DNA of 64,000 bases from Nitrosomonas nitrosa (lineage in GTDB: Bacteria > Pseudomonadota > Gammaproteobacteria > Burkholderiales > Nitrosomonadaceae). Within the stretch, counting starts at the first letter, position 1. Each line of letters opens with the position of its first letter. Below, one piece after another: positions 35,669 to 44,782 of this stretch. The stretch is taken from positions 153,834 through 217,833 of the forward strand of contig NZ_QAOO01000001.1 in assembly GCF_003051105.1 (NCBI RefSeq). Direction: 5' to 3'. Position numbers and translations under genes: made by a program. The notes under the pieces were generated by a model that saw nothing but the letters and a program-made list of their open reading frames with translations, was not told the DNA's origin and searched no databases.

Positions 35669-37046
35669 ATGAGCCTATTCACCATACCTTTTCGAAAAGC
35701 ATCTTATCTTTATCGATCATACGCGTGTTATCTAAGTCAGTACTTGTTTTGGCTTTCAGCTCCGGCATTGAGCGCAGGTATTGCCGTAATGGAGCAAAGT
35801 GTCAAGGAGTTGGGACAAGCTTTTTCAGGTGCTCCAGTCAATATAGATGATGGGAGCATGGTTTTTTTCAATCCGGGTGCGATGAACCAGGTCCGCGGTA
35901 AATTGATTTCCGTCGCAGGATACGTCATTGCACCCTCTGTCGCCTTTCAAGATAGTTCTTCGCATTTAAGTCCATCGCTTGGGGGAATGCCTATTCTTGG
36001 AAACAATGGAGGTGATTTAACCGACCCGGTTTTCATTCCAAATTTTTATTATGTACATGAACTGACGGAGAGACTGGCATTTGGTTTCGGAGCCAATGTG
36101 CCCTTTGGGATGCGCAATAGCTATCATCCGGATTGGAAAGGACGATATCAAGCTATCGACTCAGAAATTATGACATTGAATATCAATCCATCGTTATCGC
36201 TACAGTTAACTGAAAAAACTTTCATTTGGCGCGGGCTTCAATGCTCAGTACCTGCATGCCAAATTAACCAATGCGATCGACTTTGGGGCGATTTGTTTCC
36301 AAGTTGTGGGAACCACGCCGTGCGCCAATCAGGGACTGTCTCCACAAACTGCAGACGGTTATACGTCGCTCAAAGGTGATAGCATAGGGATTGGATATAA
36401 TTTCGGTGCTTTCTACGCTATGAATCAAGATACCCATTTCGGCGTCAGTTACCGATCAAGGATCGCTCACGATGTTCGAGGCAGAGCAGATTTCTCCTTG
36501 CCCGATAGTGCTGTTGCGCTGGTCCAAGGCAAAGCTTTCATCGATTCCAACGCTCGTACAGCAGTCACCTTGCCTGATAATGTTTTGATCGGCTTCTCAC
36601 ATCATTTTAACCCCCGCTGGATGATTTCCGCGGACGCTTTATGGACAAACTGGAGTCTTATTCAGGAGCTCAGAACAAATTTCTCGTCGGCACAACCTGA
36701 TGATATCCAGCATCTAAAATGGAAGGATACTTGGCGATATGCTTTTGGTATCAACTATTTTTCGGAAAGCAATAAGTGGGTTCTAAGATCGGGATTTGCA
36801 TACGATCAAACACCCGTTCCCGATTCACAGCACAGATTGCCACGTATACCGGATAGTGATCGTTTTTGGCTAACAGCAGGTTTCACCCATAAGCTCCAAA
36901 AAAATATCCATATCCACGGCGCTTATGCGCACTTATTCCTGCAAGACTCCCTTATCAATAGAAGAGGCCCTGTTAACGATTTTCTCGTGGGGCAATATTC
37001 TGCACAAATCAATATTATTGGTTTTCAGATGGATTTGAGATTCTAA
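35669..37046 (+). pseudogene. Frameshifted FadL/OmpP1-type outer-membrane transporter
   Basis: FadL-family outer-membrane channels take up long-chain fatty acids and other hydrophobic compounds. The first part has a signal peptide ending APALSA and the family pattern EQSVKELGQAFSGAPVN, MVFFNPGAM, GFGANVPFGMRNSY and KGRYQAIDSEIMTLNINPS. Near 36227 the frame must gain one base: reading TTC ATT, then GGC GCG GGC TTC AAT from 36228 continues as GAGFNAQYLHAKLTNAIDFG, the expected next strand, to the normal C-terminal Phe at 37046. A single extra T in ATTT explains the break. Without correction two fragments result (to 36379, and from 36306). A sequencing error is possible; otherwise it is a recent pseudogene. 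Confidence 0.82.
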
Positions 37047-37086
37047 AATATATTCTGGTTGTATGGTACCCACTCATCTACTGGGT

Positions 37087-38231
37087 TTATGGTAACGAAT
37101 CTGTCGGATTCAACGGCGTATATTTCCACTCGGGCGCCTGTGAATCTGTGTCGCACAAAGTATGGGCAAAGCACTCCACATACACGTTCAAGCACAGGAA
37201 AAGTGCATAAACAGTTACTCTGCAGGCGTCAATTCCAACAAATACCTTTCCTGCGAGGGATCCGCGCAGCGTAAGCTTGGAAATTAAGTAGCTATATTCT
37301 CATTGTTATTCAACTCCCAGGCTACACTATCAAGACTATTAACTCTAGCAGTTAGATCGGACAGGTCATTCCAGACAGTAAACGGATCAACGATATAGAA
37401 TGCATAACGTGCACGGCAATAATTGGTGGCTACCGTCCGTGTCTGAGTACCAACATTACCAGTAGCATCAAATGAAAAAGGAGGAATACACAATAAATTG
37501 AACAGCTCAGCCTTCTCTAGTGCCCAGATACCCTGTTTATTAACTTCGAGTCCAGGGGCAGATACCTGCTCATCAGTAATGGTTACGCCATCATCCCCAT
37601 CCGGGTTGAATGCAAAAGATCCTGGTGTTGCCGTCATTGGATCGATACCTGGTATTGCGTCAGGTGTTGCAGCAGGGCGTGTAGTGGGTGCGGGAGCCAC
37701 TAATCGAACAAGCTTTGATTCTTGTTCAAGCACTTTTCCTACATAACGGGTGTGCAGAGGTAATACGGAGACATTGAGAAAGCGCTCGGTCACACCGGTG
37801 ATAGTATCGCGAATCGTTAGATTAAATAATTCTTCCACGCCAATTTCAGGACGCGTATTGTGGTCAATTCGTAATCTGAGCTGCTCTCCCCATTTACCCG
37901 GTGATGATGCAATCAGATTGAGCGTATCGGCTATGCCAGTTGCAGCTGCCCCATTATTAACGACCCTTATGATCAATGCAGCTGATCCACCATTCTGAAA
38001 AAATTGATTGACCGCATAGGTCATTGGACTTTGACGCCAGAGACCACCAAAGTCTCGCTCAAACTCCGAAAAACTCTGAATGCGTATAGGCCCCTCCGTA
38101 TCAAGTGGCCCTCTTTGTGTTGGCCCAATAAATGCAGCAATCGACGTCTTGACACGGGTTATAGTTCGAATTCCACTGGGAATTTCTTTGATATAAACAC
38201 CCGGGTAACTCATTGCAGTTGGCATTTGCAA
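37087..38231 (-). pseudogene. Decayed contractile tail sheath gene
   Basis: The intact frame 38231-37284 encodes 315 residues of a contractile sheath: MSYPGVYIKEIPSGIRTI, SIAAFIGPTQRGPLDTEGP, FGGLWRQSPMTYAVNQFF, and NYCRARYAFYIVDPF. Sheaths of R-type pyocins and extracellular contractile injection systems begin this way and run 450 residues or more. Here a TAA at 37284-37286 stops the frame, but reading through it gives FPSLRCADPSQERYLLELTP, matching the conserved next segment of sheaths. Further along, in broken frames, ERVCGVL and QAPEWKYTPLNP look like remnants of the terminal sheath domain. No tube, baseplate or ATPase gene is nearby, so this is an orphan relic. Confidence 0.75.
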
Positions 38232-38380
38232 CCTCCTTTTTACTTTTAGCGTATATCAAACAGCTTTTTTGGTTAGCATAATCCGGCTATTGACTTTAAG
38301 CTTTTAAAATCTTATAAAGCCTTGTTTGTTTCATCCAAGATCGCCTCGCAAATAATTTAAATTAAGCTTATTAATTTGGA

Positions 38381-38420
38381 AGTTACAGATCAGTTACACG
38401 TCAGTTACAAATAAGTTCTA
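38381..38420. promoter_or_regulatory. AGTTACA direct repeats at 11-bp spacing
   Basis: AGTTACA occurs at 38381, 38392 and 38403, with a degenerate copy (AGTTCTA) at 38414: four half-sites exactly 11 bp apart. On the other strand this reads TGTAACT-N4-TGTAACT. Direct heptamers with 4-base gaps are the binding layout of PhoB/OmpR-type regulators such as PhoB. Confidence 0.5.
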
Positions 38421-38529
38421 TAGCCTGGCTAGTTAAAGCTTGAAACCCGATTTGATACTGTTTTGCTTAAGCGTAGTTCAACAAACCATCGGAAAGCTAG
38501 TTGCATTCATTATTCAGAGTGGATCATAA

Positions 38530-38562
38530 GCAATACCTGGGCAATACCTGGGCAATACCTGG
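38530..38562. repeat. Three perfect tandem copies of an 11-bp unit
   Basis: GCAATACCTGG is repeated without change at 38530, 38541 and 38552. It may be a slippage product or a regulator array; the period equals that of the nearby AGTTACA set. Confidence 0.85.
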
Positions 38563-38732
38563 AAGAATAAAAGCAGTTATCAGCAGTCGTTCTGGAAGTA
38601 TCGAAGGGCGGTGTTCATTTGAATATACAGTATCAAATTGGTGATCTGATCAATCTTCACACTGCTTAACTGAATAGCCATTACCAAAACCAGTGGTCCC
38701 TTAGTGATATGAAGTTCTCGGGCTAGCGCTAG

Positions 38733-40055
38733 CTAACCAAAGGTACGCCGCACTCTGCCGGGCAGACGTGCCAATAAAGTAACGCCGCGCATGAGTAGGA
38801 AAATGTGTAAGGCGAGCCATAGGCCAGTGTTGGCCATATCTTGCAGCAACCAGTATGCAATAAGATAAGCACCTAATGATACAAGCATCATCAGGCTCAT
38901 ATCTCGCGACCAAGTGGCGCCGATAAATACGCCATCCATTTGGAATGCAAGGACGCCGCTGAGTGGTAGTATTGCGGCCAGCAGTAAGTATTGCGTTGCT
39001 TCTGCTTGGACGGGTTCAAGTGTTGTGATGAGTCTGATCAGGTCTATACCAAATAGCCAAAAGACGATCGACAGCAGCATTGCCATGAAGGTGTTCCAGG
39101 CAAATGTTAGTCCTAAACCTCGCATGAAGCCTGCACGATAATTGGCACCGATGGCACGGCCGACAATCTGCTCGGCTGCTATGGCGAGTCCGTCCAGGAA
39201 ATAGCTCGCGATCATAAAAAAATTCATCAGAACGGCATTCGCAGCGAGTGTCAGCTCACCGAAATGAGCACTTTTAGTGGTAAAAAATGCGAATGCGAAT
39301 AACAAGGCAAAGGAGCGTAGCATGATGTCAACATTGAGATTGGCAAAACGCCATAGGGCATCACGATCGAGTAACTGCGTCCGGGAAGGGCGAGTGTTGC
39401 GATCCAGCAAGCGGTAGCAAATGTATAACCCAAGCAATAACGCGCATAATTCGCTAATAACTGTCGCAATCGCGACACCTTGAATACCGAATTCTAGATA
39501 AAGTCCCAACGAGATGGAAAGCGCGATATTGCTACCATTGAGGGTGAGCTGAAGCAATAAACCAGTTCGCGCCTTACCGAGACCGACGAGCCAGCCGAGT
39601 ATTGCGTAATTTGCTAAAGCGAGTGGTGCGCCAACTATACGAATCAGCACATAGTATTGGGCTGCTAGTGTGACCTCGTCGCCTGGTGCCATCAGGTAAA
39701 GGCCAAAAGCGAGTAATAGTGGTGAAAACATAGCCAAAACGAGACCGCCAATAATCGCAATGATCAGTGCGCGTATAAATATTGCTTGGATTTCTACCTT
39801 GTCTCCTTGGCCTAAAGCTTGAGCGGTCAGTCCCGTCGTGCCTGAACGCAGGAAATTAAATGTAGTAAATATGATATCGATGAGTATGGCGCCTACAGCC
39901 AATCCGCCTATCAAAGAAGCTTCACCCAATCTTCCCACCACGGCCGTATCGACCAATCCGAGCAGTGGTGTCGTCAAGTAAGCAAGTGTCATCGGAACAG
40001 ACAGACTAAAAATGCTGCGGTGGGTGATGATAAAAGGGCGAACAGGTTGAGTCAT
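38733..40055 (-). CDS. MATE family transporter, DinF-like
   Basis: Inner-membrane multidrug/toxin exporter driven by sodium or protons (440 aa, 12 hydrophobic segments). It begins ITHRSIFSLSVPMTLAYLTTPLLGLVDTAVVGRLG, the DinF-type opening with the VDTAVVGRL signature, repeated in the second half around NVDIMLRSFALLFAFAFFTTKSA. The FFMIASYFLDGLAIAAEQIVGRAIG segment is typical of DinF rather than NorM. DinF genes are often next to lexA, which is not seen here. The divergent Lon-like gene starts 186 bases away, so the gap probably holds both promoters. Confidence 0.88.
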   Translation of the reverse strand: MTQPVRPFIITHRSIFSLSVPMTLAYLTTPLLGLVDTAVVGRLGEASLIGGLAVGAILIDIIFTTFNFLRSGTTGLTAQALGQGDKVEIQAIFIRALIIAIIGGLVLAMFSPLLLAFGLYLMAPGDEVTLAAQYYVLIRIVGAPLALANYAILGWLVGLGKARTGLLLQLTLNGSNIALSISLGLYLEFGIQGVAIATVISELCALLLGLYICYRLLDRNTRPSRTQLLDRDALWRFANLNVDIMLRSFALLFAFAFFTTKSAHFGELTLAANAVLMNFFMIASYFLDGLAIAAEQIVGRAIGANYRAGFMRGLGLTFAWNTFMAMLLSIVFWLFGIDLIRLITTLEPVQAEATQYLLLAAILPLSGVLAFQMDGVFIGATWSRDMSLMMLVSLGAYLIAYWLLQDMANTGLWLALHIFLLMRGVTLLARLPGRVRRTFG

Positions 40056-40240
40056 CGTTATTCAATATGAATGAGATTGTGCAATTCTCGGTGATGCTTC
40101 TACAGGCGTCGATAAAAATTGCTTGACCTGCAAAACAGGGGCAGCGTCGATATCATCATGGTAGCAAGTCGCGTTACTGTCTGGAATCGCTATTAAACGA
40201 GTACAATTCTGGGTTTCTAATCACAATAAAAAGTCTTTAA

Positions 40241-42688
40241 ATGCCCATTGCTGAATTGAACCCGCAAGCGCTTCGTTTGACGATAGATCCGGATTCACTT
40301 GGATTTTCAGATACTTCTGAATTGATCGGTCAGTCACTTTCCTGGATAGGTCAGGAACGTGCCGAGAAAGCTGCTTATTTTGGCCTCGCTATGGAACAAC
40401 CTGACTATAACTTATTCGTATTGGGCGAGGTAGGCAGTGGCCGGTCTTCGTTACTCCGGGAAGCGATGGTTAAAGTCGCCGCGAACAAACCAGTGCCAGC
40501 CGATTTATGCTACCTCCATCATTTTGACCAACCTGAACGACCATTGGCTATGCGATTGCCCGCGGGGCAAGGGCGCTTGCTACGCCAAAAGCTAGCGCAA
40601 TTATCGAAATATTTGCAAACGGAAATTCCCCGCTATCTTGATAGCCTGGATTTCAGATCGGAGTGCGAACGTATCGAGAAGAAATTCAAACAGCAGGAAA
40701 CCAAAGCTTTTGCGCTGCTCGATGCGTTTGCCGAGCAACACCATTTTGCCATCCAGCGTGAAGCGGATCGTATGGTATTCACACTGCTAGACCCATCGGG
40801 AAAAGTCCTCACCGAAACGGAGGCGCTTGCATTGCCCAAGGAGCGCCGGTTAGAAATCGAGCAAGCCGAACAAGCATTGCAGGCAGAAATTGCACGCTAT
40901 TTCGAGACAGTCCGTCCCCTGGAGCGGGAAAAAGAGGATACGTTAGCCCAATTGCAGCGTGATAGGGTAAAAGTCGTATTGGAAAAGGAACTGCAGACAA
41001 TCCGGAGTGCGCTGGAACTATCGGCGGAAGATAGCGATACATTCAATCATTACCTTGAATCATTAGAGATGGATATTCTCGATAATCTATCGCTTTTCAA
41101 GGCTGCTGACTCCGAAGATGACAAGCGTAAAGATGAATTGAAATTGCTGCTTACCCGCTATCAGATCAATCTCGTGGTCGATAACCATGAGTTGCAGGGT
41201 GCACCGGTCGTCATTGAAGAAAGCCCATCCTTGCGGTCGCTATTTGGGAGTATCGAATATCAGTCGGTGGAAGGGGTGCTTGTCACTGATTTTACGCGTA
41301 TTCGGGCGGGTAGTTTGCTCAAGGCACATGGCGGGTTTCTGATGCTACATCTTGATGATTTACTCGTAGATAGTTTGGTTTGGGAAAAGCTGTGCCGCTT
41401 TCTCCGGAGCAGTTTATTGCAACTTGAAGAGCCTGGCATCACTTCGAGTCAAATGATGGCAGCGTCTCTTGAGCCTGAAGCAGTGAGAGTTCGTGTCAAA
41501 ATTGTCTTGATTGGTTCGCGCGAGCAATTTTATATATTGCAGGAAGAAAACCCGGAGTTGGCACGGCGGTTTCGTGTAAAGGTCGATTTTGCCGATAGCT
41601 TCCTATCCAATCCGCAAAGCCGCCGCGCATCCGCCGTGTTTGTGGCACATGCTTGCCAGGAATCGCGCTTGCCTCATTTTACGGCAGCAGCGGTTGCGCG
41701 TTTATTGGAAGAATGTCATCGGGAGAGCAATGATCAATCGCGGCAGAGTGCTATTTTCAGTCGTACTGAAACGCTGGTGCTCGAGAGCGCTGCGCAATGC
41801 AAGGCCCATACTGGTTGTTTGGTGGATGTGGGCGATGTCGAAAGTGCGCTGCGCGCGCGCATTCAGCGTCATAATTACCCCGATGAATGCTTGCAGGAAT
41901 CGATCGCGGATGGTGACATCATGATTACGATCGATGGGGAGAAAATCGGCCAGATCAATGGATTGACGCAAATCGATCTGGGTGATCACTGCTTTGGTGC
42001 GCCGGTACGTATTACGGCGCACACTTTTGCCGGCGAGAATGGGGTATTGAATATTGAGCGTGAAGTGGGGCTGTCCGGTCCGATTCATGATAAGGGAATG
42101 TTTATTTTACAAAGCTATTTGGCAGCGCTGTTTGCACATATCGCGCCCCTTGCCCTGAATGCTTCCATCGTTTTTGAGCAAGAATACAGTGGTATAGAGG
42201 GGGATTCCGCATCCTGTGCAGAATTGTATGCCTTACTTTCCGCGTTATCTGGTATTCCGTTGAGGCAGGGTATTGCGGTGACGGGTGCAATCAACCAACA
42301 TGGTGAGGTTCTGCCGGTAGGGGGAATCAACGAGAAAATCGAGGGTTATTTCAATATCTGCAAAACCGCTGGTTTGAATGGATCACACGGTGTGCTGATG
42401 CCTCGCCGCAACCGAAGACATTTGATGTTGTCACATGAAGTGATCGAAGCGGTTACTCAAGGGTTGTTTCATATCTATACAGCGGAGCATATGGGTGACG
42501 GGATCGAATTGTTGACTGGTTATCCTGCCGGAATTACAACGGATACGAGCTTGAATGAAATCATTCATTATCCGCAAGACAGTGTTTTGGGTTACGCGCA
42601 AAGAGCTTTACGCGCTTATCGTCTGGCTTGTCAGCATTCGCAGCATCCAAAGACGGAACGTAGACGATTCGGCGTCAGTGAAAGATAG
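40241..42688 (+). CDS. Lon-like ATP-dependent protease (LonB-type)
   Basis: An 815-residue soluble AAA+ protease. The N-terminal half has the ATPase: Walker A GEVGSGRSS at 62-70, then a long helical coiled insertion at about 130-290, and Walker-B-like GGFLMLHLDDLL near 365. The C-terminal S16 domain carries the catalytic dyad Ser656 (GDSAS) and Lys699 (GGINEKIEG), 43 residues apart as in E. coli Lon. It lacks the Lon N-terminal LAN domain. Such proteins are common in proteobacteria as a second Lon, annotated as ATP-binding or Lon-related. Substrates are unknown. Confidence 0.88.
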   Translation: MPIAELNPQALRLTIDPDSLGFSDTSELIGQSLSWIGQERAEKAAYFGLAMEQPDYNLFVLGEVGSGRSSLLREAMVKVAANKPVPADLCYLHHFDQPERPLAMRLPAGQGRLLRQKLAQLSKYLQTEIPRYLDSLDFRSECERIEKKFKQQETKAFALLDAFAEQHHFAIQREADRMVFTLLDPSGKVLTETEALALPKERRLEIEQAEQALQAEIARYFETVRPLEREKEDTLAQLQRDRVKVVLEKELQTIRSALELSAEDSDTFNHYLESLEMDILDNLSLFKAADSEDDKRKDELKLLLTRYQINLVVDNHELQGAPVVIEESPSLRSLFGSIEYQSVEGVLVTDFTRIRAGSLLKAHGGFLMLHLDDLLVDSLVWEKLCRFLRSSLLQLEEPGITSSQMMAASLEPEAVRVRVKIVLIGSREQFYILQEENPELARRFRVKVDFADSFLSNPQSRRASAVFVAHACQESRLPHFTAAAVARLLEECHRESNDQSRQSAIFSRTETLVLESAAQCKAHTGCLVDVGDVESALRARIQRHNYPDECLQESIADGDIMITIDGEKIGQINGLTQIDLGDHCFGAPVRITAHTFAGENGVLNIEREVGLSGPIHDKGMFILQSYLAALFAHIAPLALNASIVFEQEYSGIEGDSASCAELYALLSALSGIPLRQGIAVTGAINQHGEVLPVGGINEKIEGYFNICKTAGLNGSHGVLMPRRNRRHLMLSHEVIEAVTQGLFHIYTAEHMGDGIELLTGYPAGITTDTSLNEIIHYPQDSVLGYAQRALRAYRLACQHSQHPKTERRRFGVSER

Positions 42689-42770
42689 CGGTGCTGACCA
42701 GGGCTACAAGTCATGCTTGAGTCAACAATTTGGTTGTTCAAACTGATTGATTTTAAATGGAGGAGAAAAG

Positions 42771-43304
42771 ATGCGCATTGCACTGATATTCATGCTGTTG
42801 CTTGCCCCGCCTGTTTTGGCCTGTGATAGCGCTTTATTGGATCAAAATTTCAGGAAACTTGCCAGCTCAGAGACAGTTAATCTATGCGATACCTATTCAG
42901 GAAAGGTGTTGCTTGTCGTCAATACAGCAAGTAAATGTGGGTATACGCCCCAATACGATAGTTTGGAAAAACTGCATGCAAAATATGAAAAGCAGGGGTT
43001 TACCGTTTTAGGGTTTCCTTCCAATGATTTCATGGGTCAAGAGCCCGGTACGGAAGAGGAAATTCAGGATTTCTGTCGCTTAACTTACGGCGTTCAATTC
43101 CCAATGTTCGAGAAAATAACGGTTAAGCCTACCGATGCTCATCCCTTTTATGCACAGCTTGCAGCCGTCTCGGGTACCTATCCCACCTGGAATTTCCATA
43201 AATACCTGATAGGCCGTGATGGGAAGCTGATCAAACAATTTAGCCCTCAAACCAAGCCTTTGGATCCGTCTATCGTCGCGGCGATCGAACAAGCTCTGAA
43301 ATAA
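42771..43304 (+). CDS. Exported glutathione peroxidase family protein
   Basis: Thiol peroxidase reducing hydroperoxides (177 aa). The active site is Cys56 in NTASKCGYTPQY (cysteine, not selenocysteine), with the partner Gln in FPSNDFMGQEPG and Trp in YPTWNFHKYLIG. A hydrophobic leader (IALIFMLLLAPPVLAC) indicates export; the VLAC end might also be a weak lipobox. ATG 42771 is favoured by GGAGGAG just upstream over an earlier TTG at 42747. Cys-type bacterial enzymes usually use thioredoxin rather than glutathione, known of the family. Followed by a strong hairpin. Confidence 0.9.
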   Translation: MRIALIFMLLLAPPVLACDSALLDQNFRKLASSETVNLCDTYSGKVLLVVNTASKCGYTPQYDSLEKLHAKYEKQGFTVLGFPSNDFMGQEPGTEEEIQDFCRLTYGVQFPMFEKITVKPTDAHPFYAQLAAVSGTYPTWNFHKYLIGRDGKLIKQFSPQTKPLDPSIVAAIEQALK

Positions 43305-43319
43305 CCGTCACAAAAATGA

Positions 43320-43357
43320 TCAATGTGGCCAATCTGACTAAAAGCTGGCCACATTGA
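43320..43357. terminator. Long hairpin after the peroxidase gene
   Basis: TCAATGTGGCCA (43320-43331) pairs perfectly with TGGCCACATTGA (43346-43357), a 12-bp stem with a 14-base loop starting 15 bases after the stop. No T run follows, so it may work with Rho or protect the mRNA end. Confidence 0.6.
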
Positions 43358-43566
43358 GAAATAGTGGCTTGTTTGATCGTACCGCTTTTGCCGAGCGATA
43401 TCGATATAGCGCAGCGAACAGAATGATATTAAAGCTACTCAGTCGATTTTTAATCACGCAAGGATTGTTCCATAATCGACAACAGTCATTCTTATTTTTG
43501 CCGACTTAACCTTATGGAAGAACAAGGGTAAAGTAGAACCTCGATTATTCATTTCGGGAGAAAATC

Positions 43567-44007
43567 ATGTTTCAAGCTATTCATAACGTAACGACTCGTT
43601 TATTGACGCAACCTACGATTGCTAGCCTGTTATTTCCATTGGCGCGCATATCGCTCGCATTGGTATTTGTAATGGCAGGTTTTAACAAACTGGGTGATGG
43701 CTACGATGGCACCGTTCAGTATATGGCGAGCATGGGCGTGCCTGGGTATTTATTGCCACTCGTCATTGCACTTGAAATCGGTGGGGGTCTGGCGCTCATG
43801 GCCGGTTGGCAGACGCGGGCTACAGCCGTGTTGCTGGCTGTATTTTCATTGACAACAGGTTATATTTTCCACAGCGCTATCGATGATCCCATGCAAAAAA
43901 TCTTACTTTTGAAAAATATCAGCATTGCAGGGGGATTATTGATTCTGTCATTGACAGGTGCCGGGCGGTTATCGGTGGATCGTACGCTTTACCGCGATGG
44001 CGTCTGA
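43567..44007 (+). CDS. DoxX family membrane protein
   Basis: A 146-residue inner-membrane protein with four hydrophobic segments (IARSLALVFVMAGFNKL-like first helix, GYLLPLVIALEIGGGLALM, AVLLAVFSLTTGYIFHS, ISIAGGLLILSLTGAG). The FNKLGD and EIGGGLALMAGWQTR patterns are typical of DoxX. DoxX proteins are linked to redox and oxidative-stress membrane complexes in some bacteria; the role here is open. It is preceded by a GGAGA site and followed 24 bases later by the pirin gene, a pairing often seen in proteobacteria. Confidence 0.88.
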   Translation: MFQAIHNVTTRLLTQPTIASLLFPLARISLALVFVMAGFNKLGDGYDGTVQYMASMGVPGYLLPLVIALEIGGGLALMAGWQTRATAVLLAVFSLTTGYIFHSAIDDPMQKILLLKNISIAGGLLILSLTGAGRLSVDRTLYRDGV

Positions 44008-44031
44008 TTTCCAAGTGAATAGGAGAGAAAC

Positions 44032-44739
44032 ATGTTAGCGCTTAGGCTGGCCAATTCACGCGGTGTGACGCACCTTGAGTGGCTGCATTCACAACATACT
44101 TTTTCGTTTGGCAATTATGTCGATCCAGCTCACATGGGTTTCTCGGATTTGCGAGTGATCAACGAAGACCGCGTGCAGCCTGCACGTGGCTTCGCTACGC
44201 ATTCTCACCGCGATATGGAGATATTTTCTTATGTACTGGAAGGCGCACTCGAACACCGGGACTCAATGGGTAATAGCTCGGTTATTCGTCCAGGAGATGT
44301 ACAGATGATGAGCGCGGGAACCGGTGTTACGCATAGTGAGCTCAATCCTTCCACACATGAAGATGTGCATTTTTTGCAAATCTGGATCATGCCAAATCAA
44401 CTAGGCGTACAGCCGCGCTACCAGCAACAGCATATCGATAAGGCTGAAAAACGCGGAAGCTTGCGTTTGATCATTTCGCCCAACGGTGAAAGCGGATCAC
44501 TCTCGGTCTATCAGGATGCGCGAGTATATGCGGGGTTATTTGACGGCGATGAACAATTCACCTTGCCATTGCCTGAAAACCGTGCTGCCTATGTGCATGT
44601 GGCGCGGGGTGCGCTGGAGGTAAACGGATATCGTCTGAAAGCGGGCGATGGTGCAAAGATACTCAATGAATCTCAGCTTTCCCTGAACCATGGCCAGAAT
44701 GCCGAGGTACTGGTGTTTGATTTGAGATCAGCTGTTTAA
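44032..44739 (+). CDS. Pirin family protein
   Basis: A 235-residue bicupin protein. The N-terminal cupin has the metal site in FATHSHRDMEIFSYVLEG (two His and a Glu) and the following HRDSMGNSSVIRPGDVQMMSAGTGVTHSE motif in parts; the C-terminal cupin lacks the metal ligands, as usual. Some pirins have quercetin dioxygenase activity, others act as redox-sensing cofactors. It has AGGAGAG before the ATG and is probably co-transcribed with the DoxX gene. It is convergent with the CRISPR locus, separated by a hairpin. Confidence 0.92.
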   Translation: MLALRLANSRGVTHLEWLHSQHTFSFGNYVDPAHMGFSDLRVINEDRVQPARGFATHSHRDMEIFSYVLEGALEHRDSMGNSSVIRPGDVQMMSAGTGVTHSELNPSTHEDVHFLQIWIMPNQLGVQPRYQQQHIDKAEKRGSLRLIISPNGESGSLSVYQDARVYAGLFDGDEQFTLPLPENRAAYVHVARGALEVNGYRLKAGDGAKILNESQLSLNHGQNAEVLVFDLRSAV

Positions 44740-44743
44740 TCTA

Positions 44744-44779
44744 AATTTTTGTGTACTGTACCAGGGTGCACAAAAAATT
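44744..44779. terminator. Hairpin between pirin and the CRISPR locus end
   Basis: AATTTTTGTG (44744-44753) pairs with CACAAAAAATT (44769-44779) apart from one extra A. It lies between two convergent gene ends, with T and A runs inside the arms, so it could work in both directions. Confidence 0.55.
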
Positions 44780-44782
44780 GGG

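Larger units (their letters stand above)
38232..38732. other. Gene-free stretch with two sets of 11-bp repeats
   Basis: 501 bases upstream of the sheath pseudogene and downstream of the MATE gene. No coding frame is convincing. It contains the two 11-bp-period repeat sets listed separately. Confidence 0.6.
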
